From positions 6,213,001 to 6,277,000 of the forward strand of contig CP031740.1 of assembly GCA_022701275.1 (NCBI GenBank): a stretch of DNA of 64,000 bases, given 5' to 3'. This stretch comes from Microcoleus vaginatus PCC 9802. GTDB taxonomy: Bacteria > Cyanobacteriota > Cyanobacteriia > Cyanobacteriales > Microcoleaceae. The notes beneath the pieces are model-generated. The model was not told the origin of the DNA, made no database searches, and was given only the letters and a program-made list of their open reading frames with translations. Shown one piece after another: positions 53,269 through 63,016 of this stretch. The translations under genes were made by a program, and so were the position numbers. Within the stretch, counting starts at the first letter, position 1, and every line of letters starts with the position of its first letter.

Positions 53269-53638
53269 CGGATTTTGGCAAGGAGGGTTGATTGCTTGGA
53301 GCGATCGCAGAATGTTGCTGAATCTGCATCAATTACAGGGGAGTCACATTTATTTGTGCAAAATTTGTTGAATTTTAACACCAGTTTAAAAAAAGAATCT
53401 AACAGCAGGCCAGCTCCAAACCTGACGGGAATCAGTCATTCCCAATTTTAAAATCTAAAATCATATAACTTAGCTGTAAAATCTATCTCGGGATAGATGT
53501 TCGACAGTTTACAAAAACTTTATAGGGAGTAGCCTTTTTTTAGTCAGGAAAGTATTTGAAGCAAAAAATGCGGGCAAGAGCTTGCATTAATTAAAACTTG
53601 CACTCGCTCGACTCTATTTACTGGGTAACACTAGCAAC
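53269..53638. other. Gap before the DegT remnant
   Basis: About 370 bp, AT-rich, without a gene. Contains 'aattttaaaatctaaaatc'-type degenerate repeats. Confidence 0.45.
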
Positions 53639-54134
53639 ATGAACAACAATCCTATTCGTTCAAAAGACCGTTTCTTGGTTTTCGGCGCTCCGGCGATCGA
53701 AGATGCTGAAATTCAAGAAGTGGTGTCAACCATGAAAACAGTTTGCTTGGGTACAGGCCCGAAAGTCAGGAATTTTGAAAATGACTTCAAAGCTTACAAG
53801 GGTTCCCAGTAGGCGATTGCAGTCCATTCCTGTACCGCAACGCTGCGCTTGAGCCTCCTCCCTGCTTCGTTACAACCGGGGGATGAAGTCATTACTCTCC
53901 GATGACTTTTTGTGCCACAGTTAATGCGATTATTCACGCAGGCGCACTACCCATACTGGCGGATGTAGATGCGGTGGCCATGAATATTGACCAGGCTCAA
54001 GTCGAAGCTAAAATAACTTCCATAACTAAAGCATTTTGCCGATTCACTTCGCAGGTCGTCCCTGCGATATGGATGCGCTTTGCGAGATTGCTCGCCGTCA
54101 CAACTTATTGAAGAGTGTGCTCATGCGTTTGTAA
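53639..54134 (+). pseudogene. DegT/DnrJ/EryC1-family aminotransferase remnant
   Basis: N-terminal third of a PLP-dependent sugar aminotransferase. The frame from 53639 reads MNNNPIRSKDRFLVFGAP and VVSTMKTVCLGTGPKVRNFE, meets an in-frame TAG at 53810, continues AVHSCTATLRLSLLP and QPGDEVI, then shifts frame to TFCATVNAIIHAGALPILADV. It shifts again to HFAGRPCDMDALCEIARRH and IEECAHAF. The Lys-bearing part and the C-terminus are gone. At least one stop and two frameshifts; the gene is dead. Confidence 0.85.
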
Positions 54135-54499
54135 TCAGGTTGATGTGGACGGTTTCATGTACTGCCACTCTAGAACTGTTAATTTTATTTTGCTTCAGCC
54201 TTATGATCAAGAGTTTCGGCAACAGGCACGTCAATAGATAGCGGCCGCAGTCGCTTTCTCTAGGGGGTTTCAGGCTAATTTTCTCTTGAATTGTCTGAGA
54301 GTGTGTGGCCAGTAGGCTGCGGAAATTAATCCACACTCCGTAAGCACAAATACTGCCCCCTGCAATTTGATGCCCGAAGTTCCGATCAACACTCACTCTC
54401 GACACTAACTGTCGGCACTCACGCAGCATATTGGAGGGGATGCCAGCAGAATTGGGCTGTAAAATTCACAAACCGTGACAATATTTGGTTTTAGGCTAC
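54135..54499. other. Gap after the DegT remnant
   Basis: About 365 bp with an open frame on the minus strand (54121-54429) that shows no recognised family, no ribosome site and poor amino-acid composition. It is not called as a gene. It may be more decayed DNA. Confidence 0.4.
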
Positions 54500-54724
54500 T
54501 CAATAAGCCAAAGTTTCTAAAGTTTCCCGCAGATAGGAACGAACCTGCTGATCGATGGTGGCATTTTGCTGCTGACGCTCAAAATTGAGTTCTAGCTGCC
54601 AGCGTTGAAATCCTGAACTTGCGCCGATCGCGGATTTGAGACTGCCCCAGATTTCAGAATCTTTGCACAGCTCGATCCCCTCTGCGGCTTGAGGTTCTTC
54701 TGCGAGCGGTAGATAATTCGCCAT
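54500..54724 (-). CDS. Small conserved hypothetical protein
   Basis: A 74-residue protein from the ATG at 54724 (MANYLPLAEEPQAAEGIEL), with agaggt 8 nt upstream. Sequence: DSEIWGSLKSAIGASSGFQRWQL, then FERQQQNATIDQQVRSYLRETLETLAY. Helical, acidic, no membrane segment. The longer frame to 54778 contains less convincing residues. Function unknown. Confidence 0.68.
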   Translation of the reverse strand: MANYLPLAEEPQAAEGIELCKDSEIWGSLKSAIGASSGFQRWQLELNFERQQQNATIDQQVRSYLRETLETLAY

Positions 54725-54965
54725 ATTGTTATACCTCTGTTTTAATCCCTTGTAAGGATTGAAAGCTGACCTTGACACTCTCTATTATAGATTCTTCTCT
54801 CCAGATAGCCAATATAAAATATCCACACTCTGGGATTAAAAATTCAATATTAAGACTATTAATAATCTCTATCCGAAGAGGGGCCTTACCTATTTTTTTC
54901 AAAGCATACATCTGTACAACTTAAAGTAGCTTAAACTACAATTGTCCCCCTCTTAATTTTTAATT

Positions 54966-55706
54966 TCACTTTTTTTCGATCGACTGTTCAGGTAGAGATG
55001 TAACGCCGTTGGTATCAACAGGTTTTGGGTTGACAATACTATCGACTGACGAATTCCCTATGCCGGATGCTGGCCCAATTGACTCTACGGGTGCAGACAC
55101 AGCGGCAGTTGTCTCGGCTGCAAAAGCCGGCAAAAGTCGATCGACTTGCCAAGGCGCGATCGTAAAATCCTGCCGAATTTTTTCTAAAACATGAGGCTTT
55201 GTCGCTGCAAATTCTGATTCTGGCGTCAGCAAAACCGCCATGACACTAGCAGACACCTGCAAAAACAAATTGCTAGCTAAAAAAGCAGAAGCTGCCAACA
55301 ACAATCCAGCCCACCGCCAGGAAGGAGGAAAGGGAGCCACCGAAGCCGCGAGGGGAGCCAATCGGTAGAGTTGCCACAAAATTACTGCCAGCAAAACAGC
55401 GACAAAAAGAGCGATTCCTTGATTTAACTTTGTTTTAAACCGAGTCAGAATCTGCTGCTGCACAGAAGTTAAATTCTGCGGTTTTACCGCCACAACTAGA
55501 ATACTAAAAATGTAAAAAGGGCGGAACCACTGCATCCACAGCACAGGAACAATACCTGCTACAGCCACTAAAAATATTTCTAACCAGACAGGGAGCAGGG
55601 GAGAACCCACTGCGAGTCCCAGCAAGCACAGTCCCAGGAATATCGGCAGTGTAGCCGCCCCAGAAAGGTGAATCCACAAAAAAGGATCTGACCAAAAAGA
55701 ACGCAC
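54966..55706 (-). CDS. Low-complexity-tail membrane protein
   Basis: A 246-residue protein with four or five hydrophobic segments: ATLPIFLGLCLLGLAVG, WLEIFLVAVAGIVPVLW, IALFVAVLLAVILWQLY and AGLLLAASAFLASNLFLQ. It begins MRSFWSDPFLWIHLSG (GTG start). The C-terminal 60 residues are a Ser/Pro/Asn-rich tail. This organisation matches the cyanobacterial family annotated as 'low-complexity tail membrane protein'. Function unknown. Confidence 0.85.
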   Translation of the reverse strand: MRSFWSDPFLWIHLSGAATLPIFLGLCLLGLAVGSPLLPVWLEIFLVAVAGIVPVLWMQWFRPFYIFSILVVAVKPQNLTSVQQQILTRFKTKLNQGIALFVAVLLAVILWQLYRLAPLAASVAPFPPSWRWAGLLLAASAFLASNLFLQVSASVMAVLLTPESEFAATKPHVLEKIRQDFTIAPWQVDRLLPAFAAETTAAVSAPVESIGPASGIGNSSVDSIVNPKPVDTNGVTSLPEQSIEKK

Positions 55707-56113
55707 TTTAAATAATTATGAGTTATGAGTTATGAGTTTTGAAATTTGAGAGTCTGGGACGCACTTTTGACCCAGAAACCCGGTGCGAAGAGTACATTTC
55801 TAGCGGTCAAACCGAGCATTTTGGTAGGAAACTCGGTTGATTTGCGTAAGTCTTATTTTAGTTTTAAATTTTGAATTTTCAGCAACAGCCAAAACTATTA
55901 GGACGTTGTTAATTACTAACATCTTTGCTTTTATTGCTTCTTCCTTCTCTCGCGACGATAACTAAAACCTTCTTCCTTCGGCTATAAGTTAACAACCAAA
56001 GTTGCGAGTGATGAGTTTGGGAGTATTGAGTGAAGAGAAGAGTTGCGAGCGATCGGCAATTTGGTTGCCTTCACTCAAAACTTCTCTTCCAACTCAACAC
56101 TCACAACTCAAAA
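55707..56113. other. Gap with short heptamer and other repeats
   Basis: About 407 bp. It begins with three TTATGAG heptamers (55716-55736), then has a gaaacccggtgcg fragment, and 'tgcttcttccttc' sequence as near 23510, the unexpanded form of that array. No gene. Confidence 0.6.
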
Positions 56114-59100
56114 CTATTGAGAGAGAGTCCGGCGCTTAGTAACCATCCGGTAGGCTTCAATCATATCGCCATCCGCCCAGTCGCTAAAGCCGCTCAAGGA
56201 AATGCCGCATTCAAAGCCAGCATTGACTTCCTTGGCATCTTCCTTCATCCGTTTTAGGGAGTCGAGGACACCTTCGTAAACGACATTGTTGCCCCGGCGC
56301 ACCCGCACCTTACAGTTACGGATGACTTTGCCAGAGAGTACCATACATCCAGCTACAGCTCCGCGACCGATCGCGAAGACAGCGCGCACTTCGACTTGAC
56401 CCAAAGGTTCTTCCACCAGTTCGGGTTCCAGCAGACCTTCCATCGCCCCTTGAATGTCATCCAAGAGGTTGTAGATGATGCTGTATTCCCGCACGTCTAC
56501 GCCCGCTTGGTCGGCCGCGAGGCGAGCGTCGGTAGCGAGAGTAGTATTGAACCCGATAATTACAGCATTACTGGCTGCAGCGAGGTCAATATCCGTTTCT
56601 GTAATTTCCCCAGGAGCAGATAGCAGCAGTCGGAGTTGAACTTCTTTTTGAGGAAGTTGAGTCAGAGCGCCGACAATTGCTTCGAGGGAGCCTTGGACAT
56701 CTGCTTTCAAGATCAAGTTGAGTTCTTTGAGAACGCCTTCCTTAGCTTGTTGAGAGAAGCCGCTGAGGCTGATCCGGCCGCCTTGCAGCAGGCGGGAATC
56801 TCGTTGGGAGGTAGCTCTTCCAGTGGCGATCGCCGCAGCTTCTTTTTCGTTTGCGAAGACATCAAACTCGTCTCCGGCGCGAGGAACTTCCCGCAGCCCC
56901 AGCACTTCCACCGCGAAGGATGGAGTTGCTTGCTCTACGCGTTCGCCCCGGTCATCGATCATTGCGCGCACCTTGCCCAAAGCCGAGCCTGCGACCACAA
57001 TATCGCCCACTCGCAGAGTGCCGTTCTGCACCAGCAGAGTTGCCACAGGTCCCCTTGCCTTGTCGAGGTGAGCTTCAATCACAGTACCCTTAGCTGGTCG
57101 GTGCGGGTTGGCGTTGAGGTCTTCCATTTCCGCCACTGTCAGAATCATTTCCAACAGCGTATCCAGGTTTTCGCCTCGGATCGCGCTGACTGGAACCATC
57201 GTGATATCGCCGCCCCAGTCATCTGCGACCAAGCCGTACTCAGTAAGCTCTTGCTTCACCCGTTCCGGCTGAGCACCCTCCTTGTCAACTTTATTGATAG
57301 CCACAACAATTGGCACTTTCGCCGCTTTCGCGTGGCTGATCGCTTCAATTGTCTGGGGTCGCACGCCGTCGTCCGCCGCCACCACCAAGATGGCGATGTC
57401 CGTAACCCGTGTTCCCCGAGCCCGCATCGCTGTAAAGGCTTCGTGACCGGGCGTATCCAAAAATACGACCTGCTGGCTCTTGCCTTCGTGTACCACATCC
57501 ACGTGGTAAGCACCGATGTGCTGGGTAATGCCCCCAGCTTCTCCCTGAGCCACCTTGGTTTTGCGGATCGAGTCGAGCAAGGTAGTTTTACCGTGATCCA
57601 CGTGTCCCATAATCGTTACGACTGGGGGACGGCGTTCGAGGTATTCCAAATCCGCTGCATCCAGCATCTCGATCACTTTGATAGCTGGGGCTACTTTTTC
57701 TGGGGTTTCCACCTCTACGCCCATTTCTTCGGCTACCATCCGCACCGCTGGAATGTCCAGGGTTTCGGTAATATTTACCGCAATTCCTTTAGAGAAAAGC
57801 CGCTTAATAATTTCGGTTTCGGGAACAGCCAGAGTAATTGCTAGTTCTTGAACGGTCATCGGCCTGCTCAGCAGCAGCTTTTCTGGACGTTCTACCTTAG
57901 CTTCGGCTGTTTTGCCCCGGTTGCCCCGTCCCCCGCTGGAACCTGAAGAAGAACTTTTATCGTGAGAAGGGCCTGGTCTCTTATTTTTTCCGCTGCTTCC
58001 GGGTGCGCCCGGAGTTGGTGTTGACTTGGGTGCTGCTTGTCCTTTCGCTTTAGCTGGGCGGGCTAGGGACAGGCTGACCGTGACTGGTGCTGGCAGATCC
58101 AACCCGTTTTCTAAGTCATCGTCATCCTCGTCTATCGGTTTTAGGCGAGAACGTTTTGCCTTAACTGCCTTGGCAGCTTTGGCAGCATCTGAGTTTTCGT
58201 CATCATCTTCTTCCCAAATGACCGATGTCTTTTTGGCAGGACGAGGGAGGGAGGGCCTTTCGAGGAGAGTAATCCCCAGCAACGGCGTATTATCTTCTTC
58301 ATTGTCATCAGTGTCGTCCCCTGCGGCTCCGGTGTCACCGCCCCGGCTACGCAGCCCGGTAGCTGACGTTGCGGGGGCAAGGCTCCGGCGCGGGCCACCC
58401 GGCTGGGGTCGATCGGCAAGTGGAGTTTTGACTGGACCACCAGCGCCTTCCCGGCGCGGTCTTTGTGCGTCGCGAGATTCGGTAGCAGCTCCCGGTGCAG
58501 GTCTGCTGGGGCGGCTCGGTTTAGCCGGCGCTTCCAGAGTTTCTGACTGTTCTGATTGCTCTTGCTCGGTTTTTGCAAGTTTGAGTACCGGCTTGTTCCC
58601 CAGATTTTGTGGGGTACGGCTAGCCGACTCTGATGCCCCTCTGACTGGCGGCGACGTGAGTTTGGCCGACGGCGCAGGGGGGGCGATCGGCGGTTGCTTG
58701 GTGCGTTCGGGAGCCTTTTCCGACGGCGGTTGAGGTGCTGTAGGTGCCTGAGCCTGGGCGGTTGTTTCCGGGGCGATCGCACCTACAGTTTCGGAAACTG
58801 TTTCGGAAACTGTTTCTGACACTGTTTCTGACGGAGCAGCCGGGACAGCGACATTTGGCTTCGACAGTACAGGTCGATTGATATTCGGTTTAGCTGGAGG
58901 CTGGAGTTGTTGAGCTGCAGGCGACTTGGGAGGAGTTGCCACGGTTGCCGCAGGCTGGTCTTTGTTCTCCTCGTTGCCTGCAGGCTGGGAGTTTGCACCA
59001 GCCGGGCGTACTTTTGGACTGCGTATTTCTAAAATTTGCTGCTTTTTTTGTTGGTCGTTAGGGTGAGGGCCAGATTCTCTAGATGGCGCTGCTGCTCTTT

Positions 59101-59308
59101 CAGGTGGAGCTGGCTTGCCGGGGGAAGAGTGGCTACTGGCTACGTATTTTTCCGCCGTTTTGCGAATGCGCTCTGCTTCGGATTCTGTAATTGTGCTGCT
59201 GTGGCTCTTGACTGAAATATTGAGCCGCTCGCATACTGCCAAGATGTCTTTATTATCCAAATTTAGTTCCCGTGATAATTCGTAAATTCTTACTTTGCCG
59301 TTGTTCAT
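56114..59308 (-). CDS. infB: Translation initiation factor IF-2
   Basis: A 1064-residue IF-2 from the ATG at 59308 ([19 protein letters not shown]). The GTPase motifs are [18 protein letters not shown] (G1), [14 protein letters not shown] (G3), [13 protein letters not shown] (G4) and [12 protein letters not shown] (G5). The C-terminal part ([16 protein letters not shown] and [19 protein letters not shown]) binds fMet-tRNA. The first ~430 residues are a Pro/Ala/Ser/Lys low-complexity region including repeated [18 protein letters not shown]-2 is essential for translation start. It closes the nusA-ylxR-infB cluster. Confidence 0.97.
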   Translation of the reverse strand: MNNGKVRIYELSRELNLDNKDILAVCERLNISVKSHSSTITESEAERIRKTAEKYVASSHSSPGKPAPPERAAAPSRESGPHPNDQQKKQQILEIRSPKVRPAGANSQPAGNEENKDQPAATVATPPKSPAAQQLQPPAKPNINRPVLSKPNVAVPAAPSETVSETVSETVSETVGAIAPETTAQAQAPTAPQPPSEKAPERTKQPPIAPPAPSAKLTSPPVRGASESASRTPQNLGNKPVLKLAKTEQEQSEQSETLEAPAKPSRPSRPAPGAATESRDAQRPRREGAGGPVKTPLADRPQPGGPRRSLAPATSATGLRSRGGDTGAAGDDTDDNEEDNTPLLGITLLERPSLPRPAKKTSVIWEEDDDENSDAAKAAKAVKAKRSRLKPIDEDDDDLENGLDLPAPVTVSLSLARPAKAKGQAAPKSTPTPGAPGSSGKNKRPGPSHDKSSSSGSSGGRGNRGKTAEAKVERPEKLLLSRPMTVQELAITLAVPETEIIKRLFSKGIAVNITETLDIPAVRMVAEEMGVEVETPEKVAPAIKVIEMLDAADLEYLERRPPVVTIMGHVDHGKTTLLDSIRKTKVAQGEAGGITQHIGAYHVDVVHEGKSQQVVFLDTPGHEAFTAMRARGTRVTDIAILVVAADDGVRPQTIEAISHAKAAKVPIVVAINKVDKEGAQPERVKQELTEYGLVADDWGGDITMVPVSAIRGENLDTLLEMILTVAEMEDLNANPHRPAKGTVIEAHLDKARGPVATLLVQNGTLRVGDIVVAGSALGKVRAMIDDRGERVEQATPSFAVEVLGLREVPRAGDEFDVFANEKEAAAIATGRATSQRDSRLLQGGRISLSGFSQQAKEGVLKELNLILKADVQGSLEAIVGALTQLPQKEVQLRLLLSAPGEITETDIDLAAASNAVIIGFNTTLATDARLAADQAGVDVREYSIIYNLLDDIQGAMEGLLEPELVEEPLGQVEVRAVFAIGRGAVAGCMVLSGKVIRNCKVRVRRGNNVVYEGVLDSLKRMKEDAKEVNAGFECGISLSGFSDWADGDMIEAYRMVTKRRTLSQ

Positions 59309-59339
59309 CCACTCTGCCCTCTTTTGTGCCAACCAGTTT

Positions 59340-59684
59340 TTACATTGTGATTTTTTGTTCTAATGACGACATCATTCGCTGTGATTGATTCAGTGTCAGG
59401 AATCGGGGTTTTGGTACTCGCTCAGCAATTTTATCTAAAAGATGCAACTCGCTGAAGTCTGCGGTTGAAGAATTCTCAAGTCTGTTTGGGAACTTGGAAC
59501 TCCGAAGTCTGAGTTTTGGCAAAACCCACTCTCTCAAGCTTCCAAGTTGGCCTTTCCACCTTGAGGATACCTCTGCTAGTACCCTACCCTTATCTAATCT
59601 GACACAAATCTTTCCAGACTGGTGGGCAGATCGGATTGGGGTTTTATAGCTGGCGCTACCGGTAATTACTGGTAGGGCTGCCAA
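59340..59684 (-). CDS. Uncertain ORF between ylxR and infB
   Basis: A 114-codon frame between ylxR and infB, with only 6 bp to ylxR and 31 bp to infB. Tight spacing would suit a gene, but the start is TTG with no ribosome site, and the composition ([32 protein letters not shown]) is not clearly protein-like. It may be only operon spacer. Listed so that it can be tested. Confidence 0.25.
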   Translation of the reverse strand: MAALPVITGSASYKTPIRSAHQSGKICVRLDKGRVLAEVSSRWKGQLGSLREWVLPKLRLRSSKFPNRLENSSTADFSELHLLDKIAERVPKPRFLTLNQSQRMMSSLEQKITM

Positions 59685-59690
59685 GAGGGT

Positions 59691-60005
59691 TTATACAGTC
59701 GATACCGAACTATTGTCGGTTTTTCGTCCGGCCCGGCCAGAGTAAGATGTACAGTCAGATGTGGCTAAACGCTGCCAAAGTGTTTGGTACAGTTCGTCAG
59801 ACACAGGCGCTTTGAGCGATCGCCCAAGTCGATTTTTTTTCTGAGCTGCTTTGAGGCATTCTGCTTCCCGACAAAGGTAAGCAGAACGGCCCATGCCACG
59901 ATCTAATTGTACCTGATGAGAAGGATAGAGCCTGACTACTCGCCAAAAAGCTTCCTTAGGAGCTATTTTTCGACAACTTGCACAGCACCGGTAGTTCGGT
60001 TTCAT
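59691..60005 (-). CDS. ylxR: YlxR family RNA-binding protein
   Basis: A 104-residue YlxR (DUF448) protein starting at the ATG 60005 (MKPNYRCCASCRKIAPKEAFWR). GMGRSAYLCREAECLKAAQKK is the family core with two Cys. It is small, basic and binds RNA; in other bacteria it affects RNase P or transcription. The longer upstream reading (60119) adds Leu/Pro-rich residues from low-complexity DNA. It lies between nusA and infB, its normal place. The C-terminal 20 residues are Ser/Thr-rich. Confidence 0.9.
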   Translation of the reverse strand: MKPNYRCCASCRKIAPKEAFWRVVRLYPSHQVQLDRGMGRSAYLCREAECLKAAQKKNRLGRSLKAPVSDELYQTLWQRLATSDCTSYSGRAGRKTDNSSVSTV

Positions 60006-60285
60006 TTCTTGTGAGAGGGGGAGTAGGGGGAGAGGGGGGAGTAGGGGACAAGTCCTCCTGGTCTCCCGAAGAGAGAAAATCTTATGACAAGGAGTCAGAA
60101 GACAGAATTCAGAATTCAAAATACGCCATGTCCCAAGTCAGGGGTAAGGGTCACGGAAAAAATTTTTTGTGATCCACGATTAAAATCGCGGGCTTTCAAC
60201 CTCGATTCTTCATCCTGTCGCACAGAACCCATTCTGGATTCTGGGTTCTGAATTCTGAATTCTTCTTCGGTAAATGTCACAGTTT

Positions 60286-61575
60286 TTAGACTGCGGCTTC
60301 GGTTTCCTCCGTGGCGGCTGCCTCCTCTTCGTCAAATTCTGCGGTTTCCTCGTCGCCGTCGTAGTCGCCCGCTTCGTCTGCATCGTAGTCGCCTGCTAGT
60401 TCTTCGAGCCTAGTTGCTTCTGCTGCCAATTTGCTATCTTCGGCGGCGCGATCGTACTTAGCAATATCTTTGATATCGATTTTCCAACCGGTTAGGCGGG
60501 CTGCGAGACGGACGTTCTGACCTTCTTTGCCAATGGCAAGACTAAGTTGGTCTTCAGCGACCAAAATGTGAGCTCTCCTGCCTTCTGGAGCAACTAAACG
60601 CACTTCATCTACTCTAGCGGGACTCAGAGCGTTAGCAATATAAGTTGCTGGGTCTGGAGACCAGCGGATCACGTCGATTTTTTCGCCGCGCAATTCGTTG
60701 ACTACTACCTGAATCCGCGATCCCCGCGCTCCGATGCAGGCTCCTACAGGGTCTACGTCGCGATCGAGAGTATCAACTGCTATTTTAGTCCGGGGGCCGA
60801 CGTGCCGGGATGGCGGATTTGCCTCCCTGGCTACGGCGACAATTCTCACCACCCCGTCTTCTATTTCTGGTACTTCATTAGCAAACAGGTAAACCACCAA
60901 ACCTGCGTCGGCTCTAGAAACAAGTAACTGTGGCCCTCTAGTAGAGCCTTCGCCTACTTTTTTGAGATAAACCTTGAATGTAGCGTTGGCCCGATAATTG
61001 TCGTTGGGCAACTGTTCGCGCTTAGGGAGTTCGGCATCTACTTCTGGCTGACCGAAGCTGCTGGTGACTGCTAAAATCACCGACTGCCTCTCAAACCTGA
61101 GAACTCTTGCTTGAAGAACAGTTTCTTCTAAATCTTTAAACTCTTCTTGAATCATTTTGCGCTGTTGGTCGCGCAGTTTTTGAGCGAGAACTTGTTTGGT
61201 CTGGATCGCGGCCATGCGACCAAATTCTTTTTGATTTGGTGTTACGTCTACGAGCACGATGCTGCCAGGCTGAGCTTCCGTGGCTACTTCTTGCACTTCC
61301 GAAAGTGAGATTTCGTGATCGGGATTGATGACTTCTTCGACAATAGTTTTGTTGGCTAAAACGCGGAAACCTTCTTGTTCTGCGTCGAGTTCTACATCAA
61401 AGTTGTCGAAGTATTCTTCGCTGAAGTGATCGAGTTTTTGGGTACGGCGGTAGCGTTCGTATCCTTTGAGCAGGGCTTCTCGCAAGGCTGCTTGGACGGC
61501 GTGTTTGGGTAAATTGCGTTCTTTGCTAATACCTTCGACCATTTCTTTTAGTCCGGGCAGGGGAACCATTGACAT
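60286..61575 (-). CDS. nusA: Transcription termination/antitermination protein NusA
   Basis: A 429-residue NusA from the ATG at 61575 (MSMVPLPGLKEMVEGISKER), with aaggag 8-9 nt upstream. The N-terminal RNA-polymerase-binding domain is followed by S1 (about 135-205) and two KH domains: DPVGACIGARGSRIQVVVNEL and LSLAIGKEGQNVRLAARLTGW. The C-terminus is an Asp/Glu-rich tail (about 390-429). Acts in pausing, termination and antitermination. Central in the rimP-nusA-ylxR-infB cluster. Confidence 0.96.
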   Translation of the reverse strand: MSMVPLPGLKEMVEGISKERNLPKHAVQAALREALLKGYERYRRTQKLDHFSEEYFDNFDVELDAEQEGFRVLANKTIVEEVINPDHEISLSEVQEVATEAQPGSIVLVDVTPNQKEFGRMAAIQTKQVLAQKLRDQQRKMIQEEFKDLEETVLQARVLRFERQSVILAVTSSFGQPEVDAELPKREQLPNDNYRANATFKVYLKKVGEGSTRGPQLLVSRADAGLVVYLFANEVPEIEDGVVRIVAVAREANPPSRHVGPRTKIAVDTLDRDVDPVGACIGARGSRIQVVVNELRGEKIDVIRWSPDPATYIANALSPARVDEVRLVAPEGRRAHILVAEDQLSLAIGKEGQNVRLAARLTGWKIDIKDIAKYDRAAEDSKLAAEATRLEELAGDYDADEAGDYDGDEETAEFDEEEAAATEETEAAV

Positions 61576-61790
61576 ATAAAACACTCCTTTTTTGCTGTGG
61601 TAATAAGTAACTGGTAATCGGTAATTGGTACTGGAAAATTTTCAAGCAGGAGTGATGAGTTACTGGATAGGATTAGGGGAACTCGGTGCCGTAACAATTT
61701 ATTTGTTATTCCTATTCAACCCGCTGCTACAGATATGATTGTTAAAAATTAACTCGCAGCCAAGCGTTTTCAGCTTGCTGCGAGGCAATC

Positions 61791-61830
61791 TCAAAACTCA
61801 AAACTCAAAACTCAAAACTCAAAACTCAAA
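61791..61830. repeat. Heptanucleotide tandem repeat (TCAAAAC)
   Basis: Almost six copies of TCAAAAC between rimP and nusA, ending 9 bp before the rimP stop codon. Same 7-bp periodicity as the other arrays but another word. Confidence 0.85.
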
Positions 61831-61838
61831 ATTTCCCT

Positions 61839-62306
61839 TTACATCTTTTTTCCTTCGTCTAGTTCAACTTTGACAATCTGAGGGCGGGGAATTTTAACCT
61901 GTCGCCCTTTTTGATTGAGATAAACCGCTGTTTCATCCCGGCCCAGGAGTAGTCCTTTCCACTCTTTGATTCGCGAGTCCGGTTCGGTGGTTGTGGCTGT
62001 CACGGGGAAACCTTTAAAGGTAATGAATTCTCGATCGCTGCTGAGCAATCGGGATATTCCGGGACTGGAAATCTCTAGCACGTAGGCATCGGGTATGATG
62101 TCGGCTGCCTCTAACTCAGCATCGAGGGCTGTGCTCATGCGCTCGCAGTCGGCTAAACCAGTGTCTTGTTGGAGGTTGCGGATGTCTACCCGCAAGACGG
62201 GAGGATTTTGGTTGGTGTGAAACACTGCTCCCACTACTTCCAATCCCAGTGTTTCCGCAACGGGGGTAGCTAAGTCTATGATTTGTGGGATTAGGGGATG
62301 AGTCAT
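61839..62306 (-). CDS. rimP: Ribosome maturation factor RimP
   Basis: A 155-residue Rim[33 protein letters not shown] (partial quote: [20 protein letters not shown]), [18 protein letters not shown], and [20 protein letters not shown] are the family signature. The C-terminal SH3-like part ends [16 protein letters not shown]. It helps 30S subunit maturation. It is the first gene of the cluster with nusA, ylxR and infB. Confidence 0.95.
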   Translation of the reverse strand: MTHPLIPQIIDLATPVAETLGLEVVGAVFHTNQNPPVLRVDIRNLQQDTGLADCERMSTALDAELEAADIIPDAYVLEISSPGISRLLSSDREFITFKGFPVTATTTEPDSRIKEWKGLLLGRDETAVYLNQKGRQVKIPRPQIVKVELDEGKKM

Positions 62307-62536
62307 ATCGAATACTTAAGTTAAAACTCCTAAACTCGGACACGGGCAAGGAAAAATTTGGTGTTGAGATTGCTTGGCTTTGAGGTGGTTTGATTAGGTG
62401 GCTGCGACTTTCGTCTTCAACTTTGGGACTTACCCAACATCCCAGCAGGGGATCTCAAGCGGGGGGTACCCCTACTAAATCAGTCCTCAACTTGCAAGTC
62501 AGACGCCCTGAGCTCTTTTCCTGCGACTAATGCAAC

Positions 62537-62560
62537 AAAAAAAGTGGGCTTGACCCACTC
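62537..62560 (-). terminator. Terminator after the moaD remnant
   Basis: Arms agtggg/cccact (62544-62549, 62555-62560) with a 5-nt loop. On the minus strand a run of seven T follows. It lies ~65 bp past the end of the moaD remnant. Confidence 0.65.
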
Positions 62561-62625
62561 CTAGGTAAAACAATTTCTTCCAAGAAGTTTGAGGACTTCT
62601 TCTGATCGAAGGGAGGCCTCAGTTC

Positions 62626-62945
62626 TCAGTTTAGCTCGATCGCCCGCCCGGTGACAAACCGAATCGGCATCGGCGGACTGTCCGAGGGCAGAAGGGGAGA
62701 GCTGACAGGGGAAATAAGGACGACTTCATCACCGTTTTGGAGTGGGGTGGGGCGAGGGCAAATTCCTGGTTGCTACCGAAGCCGATGGGTCGCCCCTAGA
62801 ACCGTTGGCGATTGGCACTCAGGCGTTCTAGGACTTGCGATACGGGAGTTTCTTTGGGAAATTCTAATTTCAGTTCGGACAAGCCCTCTGCTTCTTGATA
62901 GGGGGTGAAGAGCTTGACAGTGATGGTGATCGGTAGATTAGACAT
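62626..62945 (-). pseudogene. moaD: MoaD/ThiS-type sulfur carrier, damaged
   Basis: The frame from the ATG at 62945 reads MSNLPITITVKLFTPYQEAE, then LKLEFPKETPVSQVLERL, typical of the molybdopterin synthase small subunit. It hits an in-frame TAG at 62796-62798 (after NRQRF). The same frame goes on GRPIGFGSNQEFALAP, and one frameshift later NGDEVVLISPVSS. The normal C-terminal Gly-Gly that carries the sulfur is absent; the frame runs on to a TGA at 62626. So a stop, a frameshift and loss of the GG tail are combined. The organism would need another copy for molybdenum cofactor synthesis. Confidence 0.75.
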
Positions 62946-63016
62946 GGGCGATCGCAAGATTAACGGTATATTGACCAAACAGCCAAACTAAGATTCACCC
63001 TAAAAAATTCCCATTA

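Noticed and set aside
54121-54429. 102-codon frame on the minus strand after the DegT remnant
   Set aside because: No recognisable family and it overlaps the antisense of the pseudogene end.
56636-58733. Long frames on the plus strand opposite infB
   Set aside because: Antisense to a strongly conserved gene, with composition mirroring infB codon bias.
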